A stretch of DNA of 64,000 nucleotides from Candidatus Kaistia colombiensis (lineage in GTDB: Bacteria > Pseudomonadota > Alphaproteobacteria > Rhizobiales > Kaistiaceae). The stretch is taken from NCBI GenBank assembly GCA_029203105.1, contig CP119318.1, forward strand, positions 634,501 to 698,500, written 5' to 3'. The notes beneath the pieces were generated by a model. That model saw only the letters and a program-made list of their open reading frames with translations, did not search any database and was not told where the DNA came from. Position 1 is the stretch's first letter. Each line of letters begins with the position of its first letter. The translations under genes were made by a program, and so were the position numbers. Shown one piece after another: positions 42,563 through 57,972 of the stretch.

Positions 42563-43375
42563 TCAGTCGGTGAAGCCGAGCACGTCGGCCATGGAATAGC
42601 GGCCGGGCTTGCGGCCATGGGCCCACAGCGCCGCCTTGATGGCGCCGCGGGCGAAAAGGGCGCGGTCCGACGCGTGATGCGACAGGGTGATCATCTCGCC
42701 TTCGCCGGCCAGCATCACGGAATGGTCGCCGATGACGCTGCCGCCGCGCAGGGCGGCGAAGCCGATCGCGCCCTTGGGGCGTGCACCGGTGATGCCGTCG
42801 CGGACGCGGACGGAGCGCTCGTTCAGGTCGACGTCGCGGCCTTCGGCGGCGGCCTTGCCGAGCATCAGTGCCGTGCCGGAAGGCGCGTCGACCTTGTGGC
42901 GATGGTGCATTTCCAGCACCTCGATGTCGAAATCCTCGTCCAGCGCGCGCGCCGCCTGGCGGACCAGCTGTGCGAGCAGGTTGACGCCGAGGCTCATGTT
43001 GCCGGATTGCAGGATGACGGCATGGCGCGCCGCTGCGTCGAGCGCCGCATGGTCTTCCGGCGCCAGGCCGGTCGTGCCGACGACATGGACGATTCGCGCC
43101 TGCGCGGCGATCTCGGCAAAGCCGACGGTGGCGGCCGGGCTGGTGAAGTCGAGCACGCCCTGTGCCTTGGCGAAGACGGGCAGCGGGTCGTCGGTGATGG
43201 CGACGCCGAGCGCCGGCAGGCCGGCGACGACGCCGGCGTCCTGGCCGACGAAGGGGGAGCCCTGGCGCTCGACCGCACCGGCGACGGTGACGCCTTCGGT
43301 CTCGGTGACGATCCGGATCAGTGTCCGGCCCATGCGGCCGGCGGCGCCGACGATGACGAGGCCCATATCGGTCAT
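42563..43375 (-). CDS. dapB: 4-hydroxy-tetrahydrodipicolinate reductase
   Basis: DapB reduces the heterocyclic intermediate in lysine and diaminopimelate synthesis. The 270-residue protein has GLVIVGAAGRMGRTLIRIV (dinucleotide loop), VLDFTSPAATVGFAEIA, NMSLGVNLLAQLVRQAARAL and EMHHRHKVDAPSGTALML, the catalytic EXHHxxKxDAPSGTA motif. ATG at 43375 follows GGGGGAAA. Confidence 0.96.
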   Translation of the reverse strand: MTDMGLVIVGAAGRMGRTLIRIVTETEGVTVAGAVERQGSPFVGQDAGVVAGLPALGVAITDDPLPVFAKAQGVLDFTSPAATVGFAEIAAQARIVHVVGTTGLAPEDHAALDAAARHAVILQSGNMSLGVNLLAQLVRQAARALDEDFDIEVLEMHHRHKVDAPSGTALMLGKAAAEGRDVDLNERSVRVRDGITGARPKGAIGFAALRGGSVIGDHSVMLAGEGEMITLSHHASDRALFARGAIKAALWAHGRKPGRYSMADVLGFTD

Positions 43376-43432
43376 GGCAAGTTTCCCCCGGTTTCTGAGC
43401 GCATATAGCAGGCGGATGGCGGATGGGGGAGA

Positions 43433-44140
43433 CTAGATCGCCGAGGCGGTCTCGATTTCCGAGAGAATGGCCTTCGCTGCCGCCTTGGGATCGGCGGCCT
43501 CGAGGATCGGCCGCGCCACTACGAGATGGTCGGCGCCGGCCTTGATGGCGGCGGCCGGCGTGGCGATCCGCTTCTGGTCGCCGAGCATGGCGCCGGCCGG
43601 GCGGATGCCGGGCGTGACGATGGCCATGCCGGCGCCGACGACGGCGCGCATGGCGCCCGCCTCTTCGGGGGAGCAGACGATGCCGTTCATGCCAGCCGCG
43701 CGCGCGTCGGCGGCGCGGCGGGCGACGAGTTCCGCCGGACCCACGGCATAGCCGGCGGCGGCGAGGTCGCTCTCGTCCATCGAGGTCAGTACCGTCACGG
43801 CGAGCAGGCGCAGGTCGCTCGCGCCCTTGCCCTGGACGGCGGCGCGCATCGCGCGCGGATAAGCATGGATGGTGCAGAAGTGCATGCCGAGCTTGGCGAT
43901 GTTCTGCACCGCGTGCTCGACCGTGTTGTCGATATCGAGCAGCTTGACGTCGAGAAATACCTTCTTGCCGCGCTCGACCAGGCGTTCCGCGAATGTCAGG
44001 CCGCCGGCGAAGGTCAGCTGCAGCCCGACCTTGTAGAAGGTGACCGTGTCGCCGAGCGTCGCGACCATCTCTTCCGCCGCCTCCACGGTGGGGACGTCAA
44101 GGCCAACGATCAGGCGGTCGCGAATATCGAGAAGGGGCAT
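43433..44140 (-). CDS. pyrF: Orotidine 5'-phosphate decarboxylase
   Basis: PyrF decarboxylates OMP to UMP. ATG at 44140 gives MPLLDIRDRLIVGLDVPTVE, 235 residues; the frame is open further upstream but lacks similarity. The catalytic Asp-Lys-Asp array is in KVFLDVKLLDIDNTVEHAVQ; also present are HAYPRAMRAAVQG and IVTPGIRPAGAMLGDQKRIA. Confidence 0.96.
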   Translation of the reverse strand: MPLLDIRDRLIVGLDVPTVEAAEEMVATLGDTVTFYKVGLQLTFAGGLTFAERLVERGKKVFLDVKLLDIDNTVEHAVQNIAKLGMHFCTIHAYPRAMRAAVQGKGASDLRLLAVTVLTSMDESDLAAAGYAVGPAELVARRAADARAAGMNGIVCSPEEAGAMRAVVGAGMAIVTPGIRPAGAMLGDQKRIATPAAAIKAGADHLVVARPILEAADPKAAAKAILSEIETASAI

Positions 44141-44339
44141 GGGCGTGGCCTTATGGTTCACCGCGACGAGGCGGCTCGCAGGGATCAACTCGCGCGACAA
44201 CGCTGGGTTGGCAAGGGGTGGGGCAGGGGCCGTCGCCCCCGGCGGCAAGCACATTCGCGCGCCGCGCCACCCCGGAGACCGGCTGGTCGATCATCGGCGG
44301 TGGAATGCGGGTAGGGAATGCCACGCCGCGCGGCAGAAC

Positions 44340-44936
44340 TCAATGCGTCCGCCGATAGACCCAGACGCGGGCCGGCGGCACGTTTTTCATCACCCAGCCG
44401 GTATGCGAGGTGGAGAACAGATTCGGATCGGGGGGGACGGGCGAATTGAGCCCGTAGGAGAACTGGATGAAGGGCTGACCGGGCTGCAGGCGGGCAAAGG
44501 CGGCGCTGATCAGCGCGCTGCGGCGTGTCGGCGGCTGGGTCAGCAGCGGCAGGCTGGAGATCACGGCGCTGACCGGACCGTCGACGATCCCGGCCAGCGA
44601 TTGGTCGAACGCGTAGGCGTCGCCCTGGATGATCCGGACGCCCTGGAACCGCTTTTCCAGCAGCTGGCAGAAATCGGCGCTGTATTCGATCGAGACGATC
44701 CGCTCGGGCGCCACGCCGCGTTCCAGCAGGGCCTTGGTGACGACGCCGGTGCCCGGTCCGAGTTCAATGACCGGGAGGCCGTCGTCGGGGTCGACGAAGC
44801 TCGCCATCAGCTTGGTCAGCGCCCTGCCGGACGGGCTGACTGCGCCCATCGAAAGCGGCTTGCCCATCCAGCTTCGAAAGAAGCGGACCTCGTCCGCCAC
44901 AAGCGCTTTGAACTTCCGCTTCTGGATTGAGGACAT
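44340..44936 (-). CDS. pmtA: Phospholipid N-methyltransferase, PmtA type
   Basis: Rhizobial PmtA methylates phosphatidylethanolamine three times to phosphatidylcholine with SAM. The 198-residue protein reads VRFFRSWMGKPLSMGAVSPS, the SAM loop LPVIELGPGTGVVTKALLER, RIVSIEYSADFCQLLEKRF, and ends MKNVPPARVWVYRRTH, very like Sinorhizobium-type PmtA. With olsB it points to a membrane containing phosphatidylcholine and ornithine lipids. A related rRNA dimethyltransferase-like assignment is less likely given the ending. Confidence 0.82.
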   Translation of the reverse strand: MSSIQKRKFKALVADEVRFFRSWMGKPLSMGAVSPSGRALTKLMASFVDPDDGLPVIELGPGTGVVTKALLERGVAPERIVSIEYSADFCQLLEKRFQGVRIIQGDAYAFDQSLAGIVDGPVSAVISSLPLLTQPPTRRSALISAAFARLQPGQPFIQFSYGLNSPVPPDPNLFSTSHTGWVMKNVPPARVWVYRRTH

Positions 44937-45007
44937 GCAGCACCCGAATCATTGACTGACCGAACTATGCGCGATGGTTCGCGGCAATCCTGTGGCAGTC
45001 CATCGTG

Positions 45008-46152
45008 TCAGGTGCCGCCGAAAAAGTCTCGGATGCGCGCAAAGAATCCGGCCGATTCCGGGTTGGTTTCCTCAGAAGATGCTTTCTCGAATTCCTCCAG
45101 CAGCTCGCGCTGGCGGCGGGACAGGTTCCGCGGCGTCTCGACGACCACCTGGATGTACATGTCGCCCATCTGGCTAGAGCGCAGGACCGGCATGCCCTTG
45201 CCCTTGAGGCGGAACTGCTTGCCGGTCTGGGTGCCGTCGGGAACCTTGACCCGCGTCTTGCCGCCATCGACCGTCGGCACGTCGAACTGGCCGCCAAGCG
45301 CCGCCGTCGTCAGCGAGATCGGCACGCGGCAGAAGATGTCGGCACCCTCGCGCTGGAACAGGCTGTGCGGCTTGACCGACAGGAACAGGTAGAGATCGCC
45401 CGTCGGACCGCCGCGCAGGCCGGCCTCGCCCTCGCCGGACAGGCGGATGCGGGTGCCATCCTCGATGCCGGCGGGAATGTTGACCGAGAGCGTGCGCTCC
45501 TGCGTTTTGCGGCCGGAGCCGGCGCACTTGTCGCAGGGGTCGGAAATGATCTCGCCGCGACCCTGGCAGGTCGGGCAGGTGCGCTCGATCGAGAAGAAGC
45601 CCTGTGCAGCCCGCACGCGCCCATGGCCGTCGCAGGTCGTGCAGACCTTGGGGTGCGAGCCGGGCTTGGCGCCGGTGCCCGAGCAGGCCTCGCAGGCGAC
45701 CTTGGTCGGCACATGCACTTCCGCCGTCTTGCCGGCGAAGGCCTCTTCCAGGGTGATTTCCATGTTGTAGCGCAGATCGGCGCCGCGCTCGCGGCCGCCG
45801 GAGCGCCCGCCGCCGCCCCGCCGCCGCGACGTCCGCCACCCATGAACTCGCCGAAGATGTCGTCGAAGATGTCGGACATCGAGGATCGAGAAATCGCCGG
45901 AGAAGCCCGGGCCGCCGCCGCCATTCTCGAAGGCGGCATGGCCGAAACGATCATAGGCCGCGCGCTTCTGCGGGTCCTTGAGCATCTCGTAGGCTTCGTT
46001 GATTTCCTTGAACTTGGCTTCGGCGCGTGTGATCGCCCGGGTTCTTGTCCGGGTGGATACTGCATCGCGAGCTTGCGGAAGGCGACTTTCAGGCCCTTGT
46101 CGTCGCAATCGCGCGCGACGCCCAGCAACTCATAATAATCAACTTTTGCCAT
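45008..46152 (-). CDS. dnaJ: Chaperone DnaJ (frameshifted)
   Basis: DnaJ delivers substrates to DnaK and stimulates its ATPase. ATG at 46152 gives MAKVDYYELLGVARDCDDKG and RKLAMQY; the HPD motif then lies in the next frame because of an extra C near 46063. The J-domain continues AEAKFKEINEAYEMLKDPQK, then GGGGPGFSGDFSI. A second frame change near 45885 yields MSDIFDDIFGEFMGGGRRGG, and a third near 45810 returns to LRYNMEITLEEAFAGKTAEV. Four zinc-finger repeats follow, for example CEACSGTGAKPGSHPKVC and CPTCQGRGEI. The total of about 380 residues is normal. Confidence 0.92.
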
Positions 46153-46240
46153 GGTGCCCGTGGTGCAAACGAGTCGGAACTCAACGTCGGAGCCGAAACT
46201 CAAGGGTGGACGGCAGGAGCGGGGCCCTTGCCTGGATAGG

Positions 46241-46273
46241 ATAGAGGCCCGGCGCGTAGCGCCGGGCCTCTAT
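46241..46273 (-). terminator. Hairpin between dnaK and dnaJ
   Basis: ATAGAGGCCCGGCGC and GCGCCGGGCCTCTAT pair perfectly around a 3-base loop. It sits 18 bases after the dnaK stop. It has no strong T run on the reverse strand, so it may attenuate rather than stop dnaK-to-dnaJ read-through, or protect the dnaK mRNA end. Confidence 0.6.
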
Positions 46274-46290
46274 GTTCGTGCGACGCTCGC

Positions 46291-48195
<1,905 letters not shown>

Positions 48196-48334
48196 ATTCT
48201 CTCTCCTTTCGGCGGGCCGTGCGGACCCTCTTCGAGGCTTCCGCCGTGCCGGGCAAATTCCGGTACGGCCCCCATGAACACTGTGATTTGCGCGGTGTCG
48301 GCAAAACGTGCCGGCCTTCGCAGGTTCTGCGCGT

Positions 48335-48364
48335 ATATAAGAAGATGCCTAAACGGCCGCAAGG
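48335..48364 (-). promoter_or_regulatory. Candidate heat-shock (RpoH) promoter of dnaK
   Basis: On the reverse strand CCTTGCGG (about 48357-48364) and CTTATAT (48335-48341) are 15 bases apart, matching the alphaproteobacterial RpoH pattern of a CTTG element and a CYTATNT-like element. It lies about 140 bases before the dnaK start. Confidence 0.55.
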
Positions 48365-48427
48365 CGGCTCTTCCTTGGATTGGGGGGCGATCCTGCGGTT
48401 CCTGCAGAGACACTTCTGGAAATGCCC

Positions 48428-49084
48428 ATGACCGAGCCGAGAACAACGCCGTTGGAGGGCTTCCGCCTGGTGCCCGGAAGGCTCGATCGGGCCGCGCAGG
48501 AGACGCTGCGCGATGCCATCCGCGCCGTCGTTGCAGCGGCACCCCTCTATCGTCCGACCATGCCGCGCACCGGCAAGCCGTTCTCGGTGAGGATGACGAA
48601 TTGCGGCAGCCTTGGCTGGGTATCGGATCAGACTGGCTACCGATACCAGCCGACTCATCCGCTTACCGGCGAGCCTTGGCCGCCCATTCCCCCGATGTTG
48701 CTCGATCTCTGGCGGGAACTGGGCGACTATCCCGAGCCGCCCGAAGCCTGCCTGGTCAATTTCTACGAGCCGGACGCGCGGATGGGGCTGCATCAGGACG
48801 TCGATGAAGAAGATTTCGCCGCGCCCGTGCTCTCGGTCTCCCTCGGCGATACCTGCCTGTTCCGCATCGGCGGGCCGAAGCGTGGCGACCCGACCCGGTC
48901 GCTCCGGCTGGCTTCGGGAGATGTGGTGCTGCTCGGCGGCGCCGCGCGGCTCGCGTTTCATGGCGTTGACCGGATCTACCCCGCCACTTCGACCCTGCTT
49001 TCGCAGGGTGGGCGCATCAATCTGACGCTGCGCCGCGTTTTGAAACCCGTCGACGCTATTCCCGCCCCGGAATTTCTTCGTTAA
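48428..49084 (+). CDS. alkB: Alpha-ketoglutarate-dependent dioxygenase AlkB
   Basis: AlkB repairs 1-methyladenine and 3-methylcytosine in DNA by oxidative demethylation. ATG at 48428 gives MTEPRTTPLEGFRLVPGRLD, 218 residues. The iron site is RMGLHQDVDEEDFAAPV (HxD) with the distal His in ARLAFHGVDRIYP; the 2-oxoglutarate-binding RxxxxxR-type end is RINLTLRRV. The nucleotide-lid region has TNCGSLGWVSDQTGYRYQ. It diverges from dnaK across about 230 bp. Confidence 0.93.
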   Translation: MTEPRTTPLEGFRLVPGRLDRAAQETLRDAIRAVVAAAPLYRPTMPRTGKPFSVRMTNCGSLGWVSDQTGYRYQPTHPLTGEPWPPIPPMLLDLWRELGDYPEPPEACLVNFYEPDARMGLHQDVDEEDFAAPVLSVSLGDTCLFRIGGPKRGDPTRSLRLASGDVVLLGGAARLAFHGVDRIYPATSTLLSQGGRINLTLRRVLKPVDAIPAPEFLR

Positions 49085-49125
49085 CTAAGGCGGTCAAACG
49101 TTCTTGCGCCAAAGAAGGAAACGTC

Positions 49126-49752
49126 TTGCCTGATTCAAACAGCGTCCTGATCGTCACGGATATCCAGAACGACTTTTTGCCCGGCGGCGCCCTGGCGGTG
49201 ACGGATGGCGATGCGATCATCCCGCTGGTGAATGACCTCGCCCGGCGCTTCAAGAATGTGGTGATCACGCAGGACTGGCACCCGGCCGGCCATATATCCT
49301 TTGCCTCGAGCCATGCCGGGCGCAGCCCGTTCGAAGCGATCAACCTCCGCTATGGTCCGCAGGTTCTGTGGCCAGATCACTGCGTCCAGGGATCGCACGG
49401 GGCGGCGCTCGCGTCGGGCCTCGACATTCCTCATGCCCAGCTGATCCTTCGCAAGGGCTTTCACGCCCACACCGACAGCTATTCGGCCTTCTTCGAGGCG
49501 GATCGCAAGACACCCACCGGCCTGACCGGCTATCTGTTCGAGCGCAGCATCGAACGCGTCTTCGTCGTCGGCCTGGCGACGGATTTCTGCGTTTCATGGA
49601 CGGCGCAGGACGCGCGCGCGCATGGCTTCGAGACGGTGATGATCGAGGATGCCTGCCGCGCCATCGATACCGAGGGGTCGCTGGCCGAGGCGATCGCCGT
49701 CATGGACCGGGCCGGCGTGCGCCGCGTCCAGTCGGCGGGCCTGACGTTCTAG
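49126..49752 (+). CDS. pncA: Nicotinamidase
   Basis: PncA hydrolyses nicotinamide to nicotinate in NAD salvage. TTG at 49126 follows AAGGAAACG and gives 208 residues. Active-site parts are VLIVTDIQNDFLPGGALAV (catalytic Asp), ITQDWHPAGHISFASSH (metal Asp and His residues), LRKGFHAHTDSYSAF (Lys) and VVGLATDFCVSWTAQDARAH (nucleophile Cys). Confidence 0.95.
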   Translation: MPDSNSVLIVTDIQNDFLPGGALAVTDGDAIIPLVNDLARRFKNVVITQDWHPAGHISFASSHAGRSPFEAINLRYGPQVLWPDHCVQGSHGAALASGLDIPHAQLILRKGFHAHTDSYSAFFEADRKTPTGLTGYLFERSIERVFVVGLATDFCVSWTAQDARAHGFETVMIEDACRAIDTEGSLAEAIAVMDRAGVRRVQSAGLTF

Positions 49753-49766
49753 CCAGATTTCAACGG

Positions 49767-49804
49767 CAGCGGGCACGGCGGCCTGGGGCCGTCCGCGCCC
49801 GCTG
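49767..49804. terminator. Hairpin between convergent pncA and maeB
   Basis: CAGCGGGC and GCCCGCTG form the base of a long, slightly imperfect stem with a GGCC-rich upper part, followed by TTTC on the plus strand. It ends 7 bases before the maeB stop. Confidence 0.6.
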
Positions 49805-49810
49805 TTTCAT

Positions 49811-52093
<2,283 letters not shown>

Positions 52094-52244
52094 GGATGGG
52101 GCTCGGCGTGGGCGTTTCCGGGGCGGACGGCATTGGCCGTCTCAATTGGTGGAGGGCGACGATATCACCGGTTTCTGTGATCTCAAGTCCGCCGTTTATG
52201 CCGTCGAGGGTGAAACACCTTCAACGTTTTGCTAGCGTTCTCCC

Positions 52245-54959
<2,715 letters not shown>

Positions 54960-55040
54960 GGCGCGGCCTTTTGTTGGCGCGCGTCTGAAAAGCGGTTTAC
55001 GGTCTTGGCAGCTCGTCACGCCTCAAGGCCGATTGCCTCC

Positions 55041-57818
55041 ATGACCCGATCCGACACCGCGCTCCTCGACCGCCCTTCTCTCGTGTCGGAACTGCATGCG
55101 CTGGCCTCCGGATTGGACAAGTCTGCCTTGCGGTCGGCCGTGCTTGCTCATCTGAAGCAGGTGTTGCGCGAGGGGCGCGCGAGCGCCGAGGCGCAACTGA
55201 TCGCCGATGGCCATGGCAGCGCCTGCGCGCGAACGCTGTCCAATCTGCAGGGCGAGGTGATCGGCGCGATCTATGAGGTCGCCATCCGCCACATTTATCC
55301 GGCCGAGAACCCAACCTCGGCCGAGCGCATGGCGCTGGTCGCCGTCGGCGGCTACGGCCGCGGCATGCTGGCGCCCGGCTCCGACATCGATCTGCTCTTC
55401 GTGCTGCCCTACAAGCAGACGCCCTGGGGCGAGAGCGTCGTCGAATTCGTGCTCTACATGCTGTGGGATCTCGGCCTCAAGGTCGGCCACGCCACCCGCA
55501 ATGTCGACGAATGCATCCGCCTGTCGCGCGGCGACATGACGATCCGCACGGCGATCCTCGAAGCCCGCTTCCTCTGGGGCGACCAGAGACTTTTCGACGA
55601 GCTGACCCAGCGTTTCGACGCCGAGGTGGTGAAGGGCACCGGTCCGGAGTTCATCGCCGCCAAGCTGGCCGAGCGCGACGAGCGCCACCGCCGCCAGGGC
55701 GCCTCGCGCTACCTGGTCGAGCCGAACGTCAAGGAAGGCAAGGGCGGCCTGCGCGACCTGCACACGCTGTTCTGGATCGCCAAATATTTCTACCATGTCC
55801 GCTCCGGCGACGCGCTGGTCGAGGCCGGCCTGTTCTCGCGCTCCGAACTGGCGCTGTTCCGCAAGTCAGAGGATTTTCTCTGGTCGGTGCGCTGTCACCT
55901 CCACTTCCTCACCGGCCGGCCGGAGGAGCGGCTTTCCTTCGACGTCCAGCGCGAGATGGCGGTTCGCCTTGGCTACACCTCGCATCCGGGCATGAAGGAT
56001 GTCGAGCGCTTCATGAAGCACTACTTCCTGGTCGCCAAGGACGTCGGCGACCTGACGATGATCTTCTGCGCGGGTCTCGAGGAAGAGAATGCCAAGCCCA
56101 CGCCACTGTTGAACCGGTTCTTCAATTTCGGCTCGCGCCGCCGCCATCGCAAGATCACCGGCTCGAGCGATTTCATCGTTGAACATGACCGCATCAACAT
56201 GGCGGCACCCGACGTGTTCCGGCGCGATCCGGTCAACCTGATCCGCATCTTCCACCTGGCCGATAAGCACAATCTCGCCTTTCATCCCGACGCGATGAAG
56301 GCGGCGACGCGCTCGCTGAAGCTGATCGACGGCAAGCTGCGCGACGACCCCGAGGCGAACCGGCTCTTCCTCGAACTGCTTGCCTCGCGCAACCAGCCCG
56401 AAACCGTGCTCCGCCGCATGAACGAGGCCGGTGTACTCGGCCGCTTCGTGCCGGAGTTCGGCAAGGTCGTGGCGATGATGCAGTTCAACATGTACCACCA
56501 CTATACGGTGGACGAGCATCTGATCCGGTCGGTTGGCGTGCTGGCCGAGATCGATTCCGGCGCGCGCAGCGAGGAGCATCCGCTCGCCAACATGATGATG
56601 CCGACGATCCAGGATCGTACCGCGCTCTATGTCGCGATGTTCCTGCACGACGTCGCCAAGGGGCGGCCGGAGGACCATTCGATCGCCGGCGCCCGCATGG
56701 CGCGCCGGCTCGGCCCGCGTCTGGGCCTGACGCCGGCCCAGACCGAAACCGTCGCCTGGCTGATCGAGAACCACCTTTTGATGAGCATGACGGCGCAGTC
56801 GCGCGATCTGGGCGATCGCAAGACGATCCAGGATTTCGCCGCGGTCGTGCAGAGCCTCGATCGGCTGCGGATGCTGCTCGTCCTGACGATCGCCGACATC
56901 AAGGCGGTGGGCCCAGGCGTGTGGAACGGCTGGAAGGGCCAGCTGCTGCGCACGCTCTACTACGAGACGGAGCCGCTGCTGACCGGCGGCCATAGCGCGG
57001 TCTCGCGCGATGAGCGGGTCGCTGCCGCCAAGGCCGAGCTGTCCGAGGCGCTGAACGATTGGCCGCAGGCCGAACTCGCGCTCTATCTCGACCGGCACTA
57101 TCCGGCCTATTGGCTGCGCGTGGACCTGCCGCGCAAGATCGCCCATGCGAGCCTGATCCGCGACGCGGACCGTTCCGGCAAGACGCTCGCCACCGCCGTG
57201 TCGGCGCATGCCTTCGAGGCGATCACCGAGATCACGGTGTTGGCGCCGGACCACCCGCGCCTGCTCTCGATGATCGCCGGCGCCTGCACGGCGGCGGGCG
57301 GCAACATCGTCGACGCTCAGATCTTCACGACGACGGACGGGTTCGCCCTCGACACCATTTTCATCGCGCGCGAATTCGAAACCGACGCCGAGGAGACCGA
57401 CCGCGCACTCCGGGTCGGCGCGCTGATCGAGCAGGCGCTTTCGGGTGCCGTCGCGCTGCCCGAGGTGATCGCCAAGAAGGCGAAGCCGCGCGCCAAGATC
57501 AAGGCATTCACCGTCGAGACGCAGATCCTGCTGGACAATTCGTGGTCGAACCAGTTCACGGCGATCGAGGCGTCCGGGCTCGACCGGCCCGGTCTGCTCT
57601 ACGATTTGACGCGCTCGATCTCGGATCTGAACCTCAACATCGCCTCGGCCCATGTCGTGACCTTCGGCGAGCGCGCGGTCGACGTCTTCTACGTGACGGA
57701 TCTGACCGGCCGGAAGGTGATGAACGCCAATCGCGAGGCGAGCATCCGTCGCCGCCTGCGCCAGGCCTTCGAGGGGGCGGCGCCGGCCGACAAGACGCCG
57801 GCGCGCAAGGCCGGCTGA
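55041..57818 (+). CDS. glnD: PII uridylyltransferase / uridylyl-removing enzyme
   Basis: GlnD senses glutamine and modifies PII proteins to set nitrogen metabolism. ATG at 55041 gives MTRSDTALLDRPSLVSELHA, 925 residues. The nucleotidyltransferase site is VAVGGYGRGMLAPGSDIDLL (GSxxD), the HD domain has YVAMFLHDVAKGRPEDHSIA, and two ACT domains close the protein (EITVLAPDHPRLLSMIAGAC; IEASGLDRPGLLYDLTRSIS). In-frame ATG 55005 is less likely because it lies in a region without similarity. Confidence 0.96.
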   Translation: MTRSDTALLDRPSLVSELHALASGLDKSALRSAVLAHLKQVLREGRASAEAQLIADGHGSACARTLSNLQGEVIGAIYEVAIRHIYPAENPTSAERMALVAVGGYGRGMLAPGSDIDLLFVLPYKQTPWGESVVEFVLYMLWDLGLKVGHATRNVDECIRLSRGDMTIRTAILEARFLWGDQRLFDELTQRFDAEVVKGTGPEFIAAKLAERDERHRRQGASRYLVEPNVKEGKGGLRDLHTLFWIAKYFYHVRSGDALVEAGLFSRSELALFRKSEDFLWSVRCHLHFLTGRPEERLSFDVQREMAVRLGYTSHPGMKDVERFMKHYFLVAKDVGDLTMIFCAGLEEENAKPTPLLNRFFNFGSRRRHRKITGSSDFIVEHDRINMAAPDVFRRDPVNLIRIFHLADKHNLAFHPDAMKAATRSLKLIDGKLRDDPEANRLFLELLASRNQPETVLRRMNEAGVLGRFVPEFGKVVAMMQFNMYHHYTVDEHLIRSVGVLAEIDSGARSEEHPLANMMMPTIQDRTALYVAMFLHDVAKGRPEDHSIAGARMARRLGPRLGLTPAQTETVAWLIENHLLMSMTAQSRDLGDRKTIQDFAAVVQSLDRLRMLLVLTIADIKAVGPGVWNGWKGQLLRTLYYETEPLLTGGHSAVSRDERVAAAKAELSEALNDWPQAELALYLDRHYPAYWLRVDLPRKIAHASLIRDADRSGKTLATAVSAHAFEAITEITVLAPDHPRLLSMIAGACTAAGGNIVDAQIFTTTDGFALDTIFIAREFETDAEETDRALRVGALIEQALSGAVALPEVIAKKAKPRAKIKAFTVETQILLDNSWSNQFTAIEASGLDRPGLLYDLTRSISDLNLNIASAHVVTFGERAVDVFYVTDLTGRKVMNANREASIRRRLRQAFEGAAPADKTPARKAG

Positions 57819-57972
57819 CGCCGCGCGTAGCGATACGCCCGTCCGCGCGCCGACGGGGACGGGGCTTGGCTCGGCCTTCCCTTCGCCTTGATTTTCCAGC
57901 AACCAAGGGTCTAACTCGGCCCGCTCGCGGGTGCGGGCGGCCCTGTCCCTCCTTTCGTTCCGCCAGGTGGCA

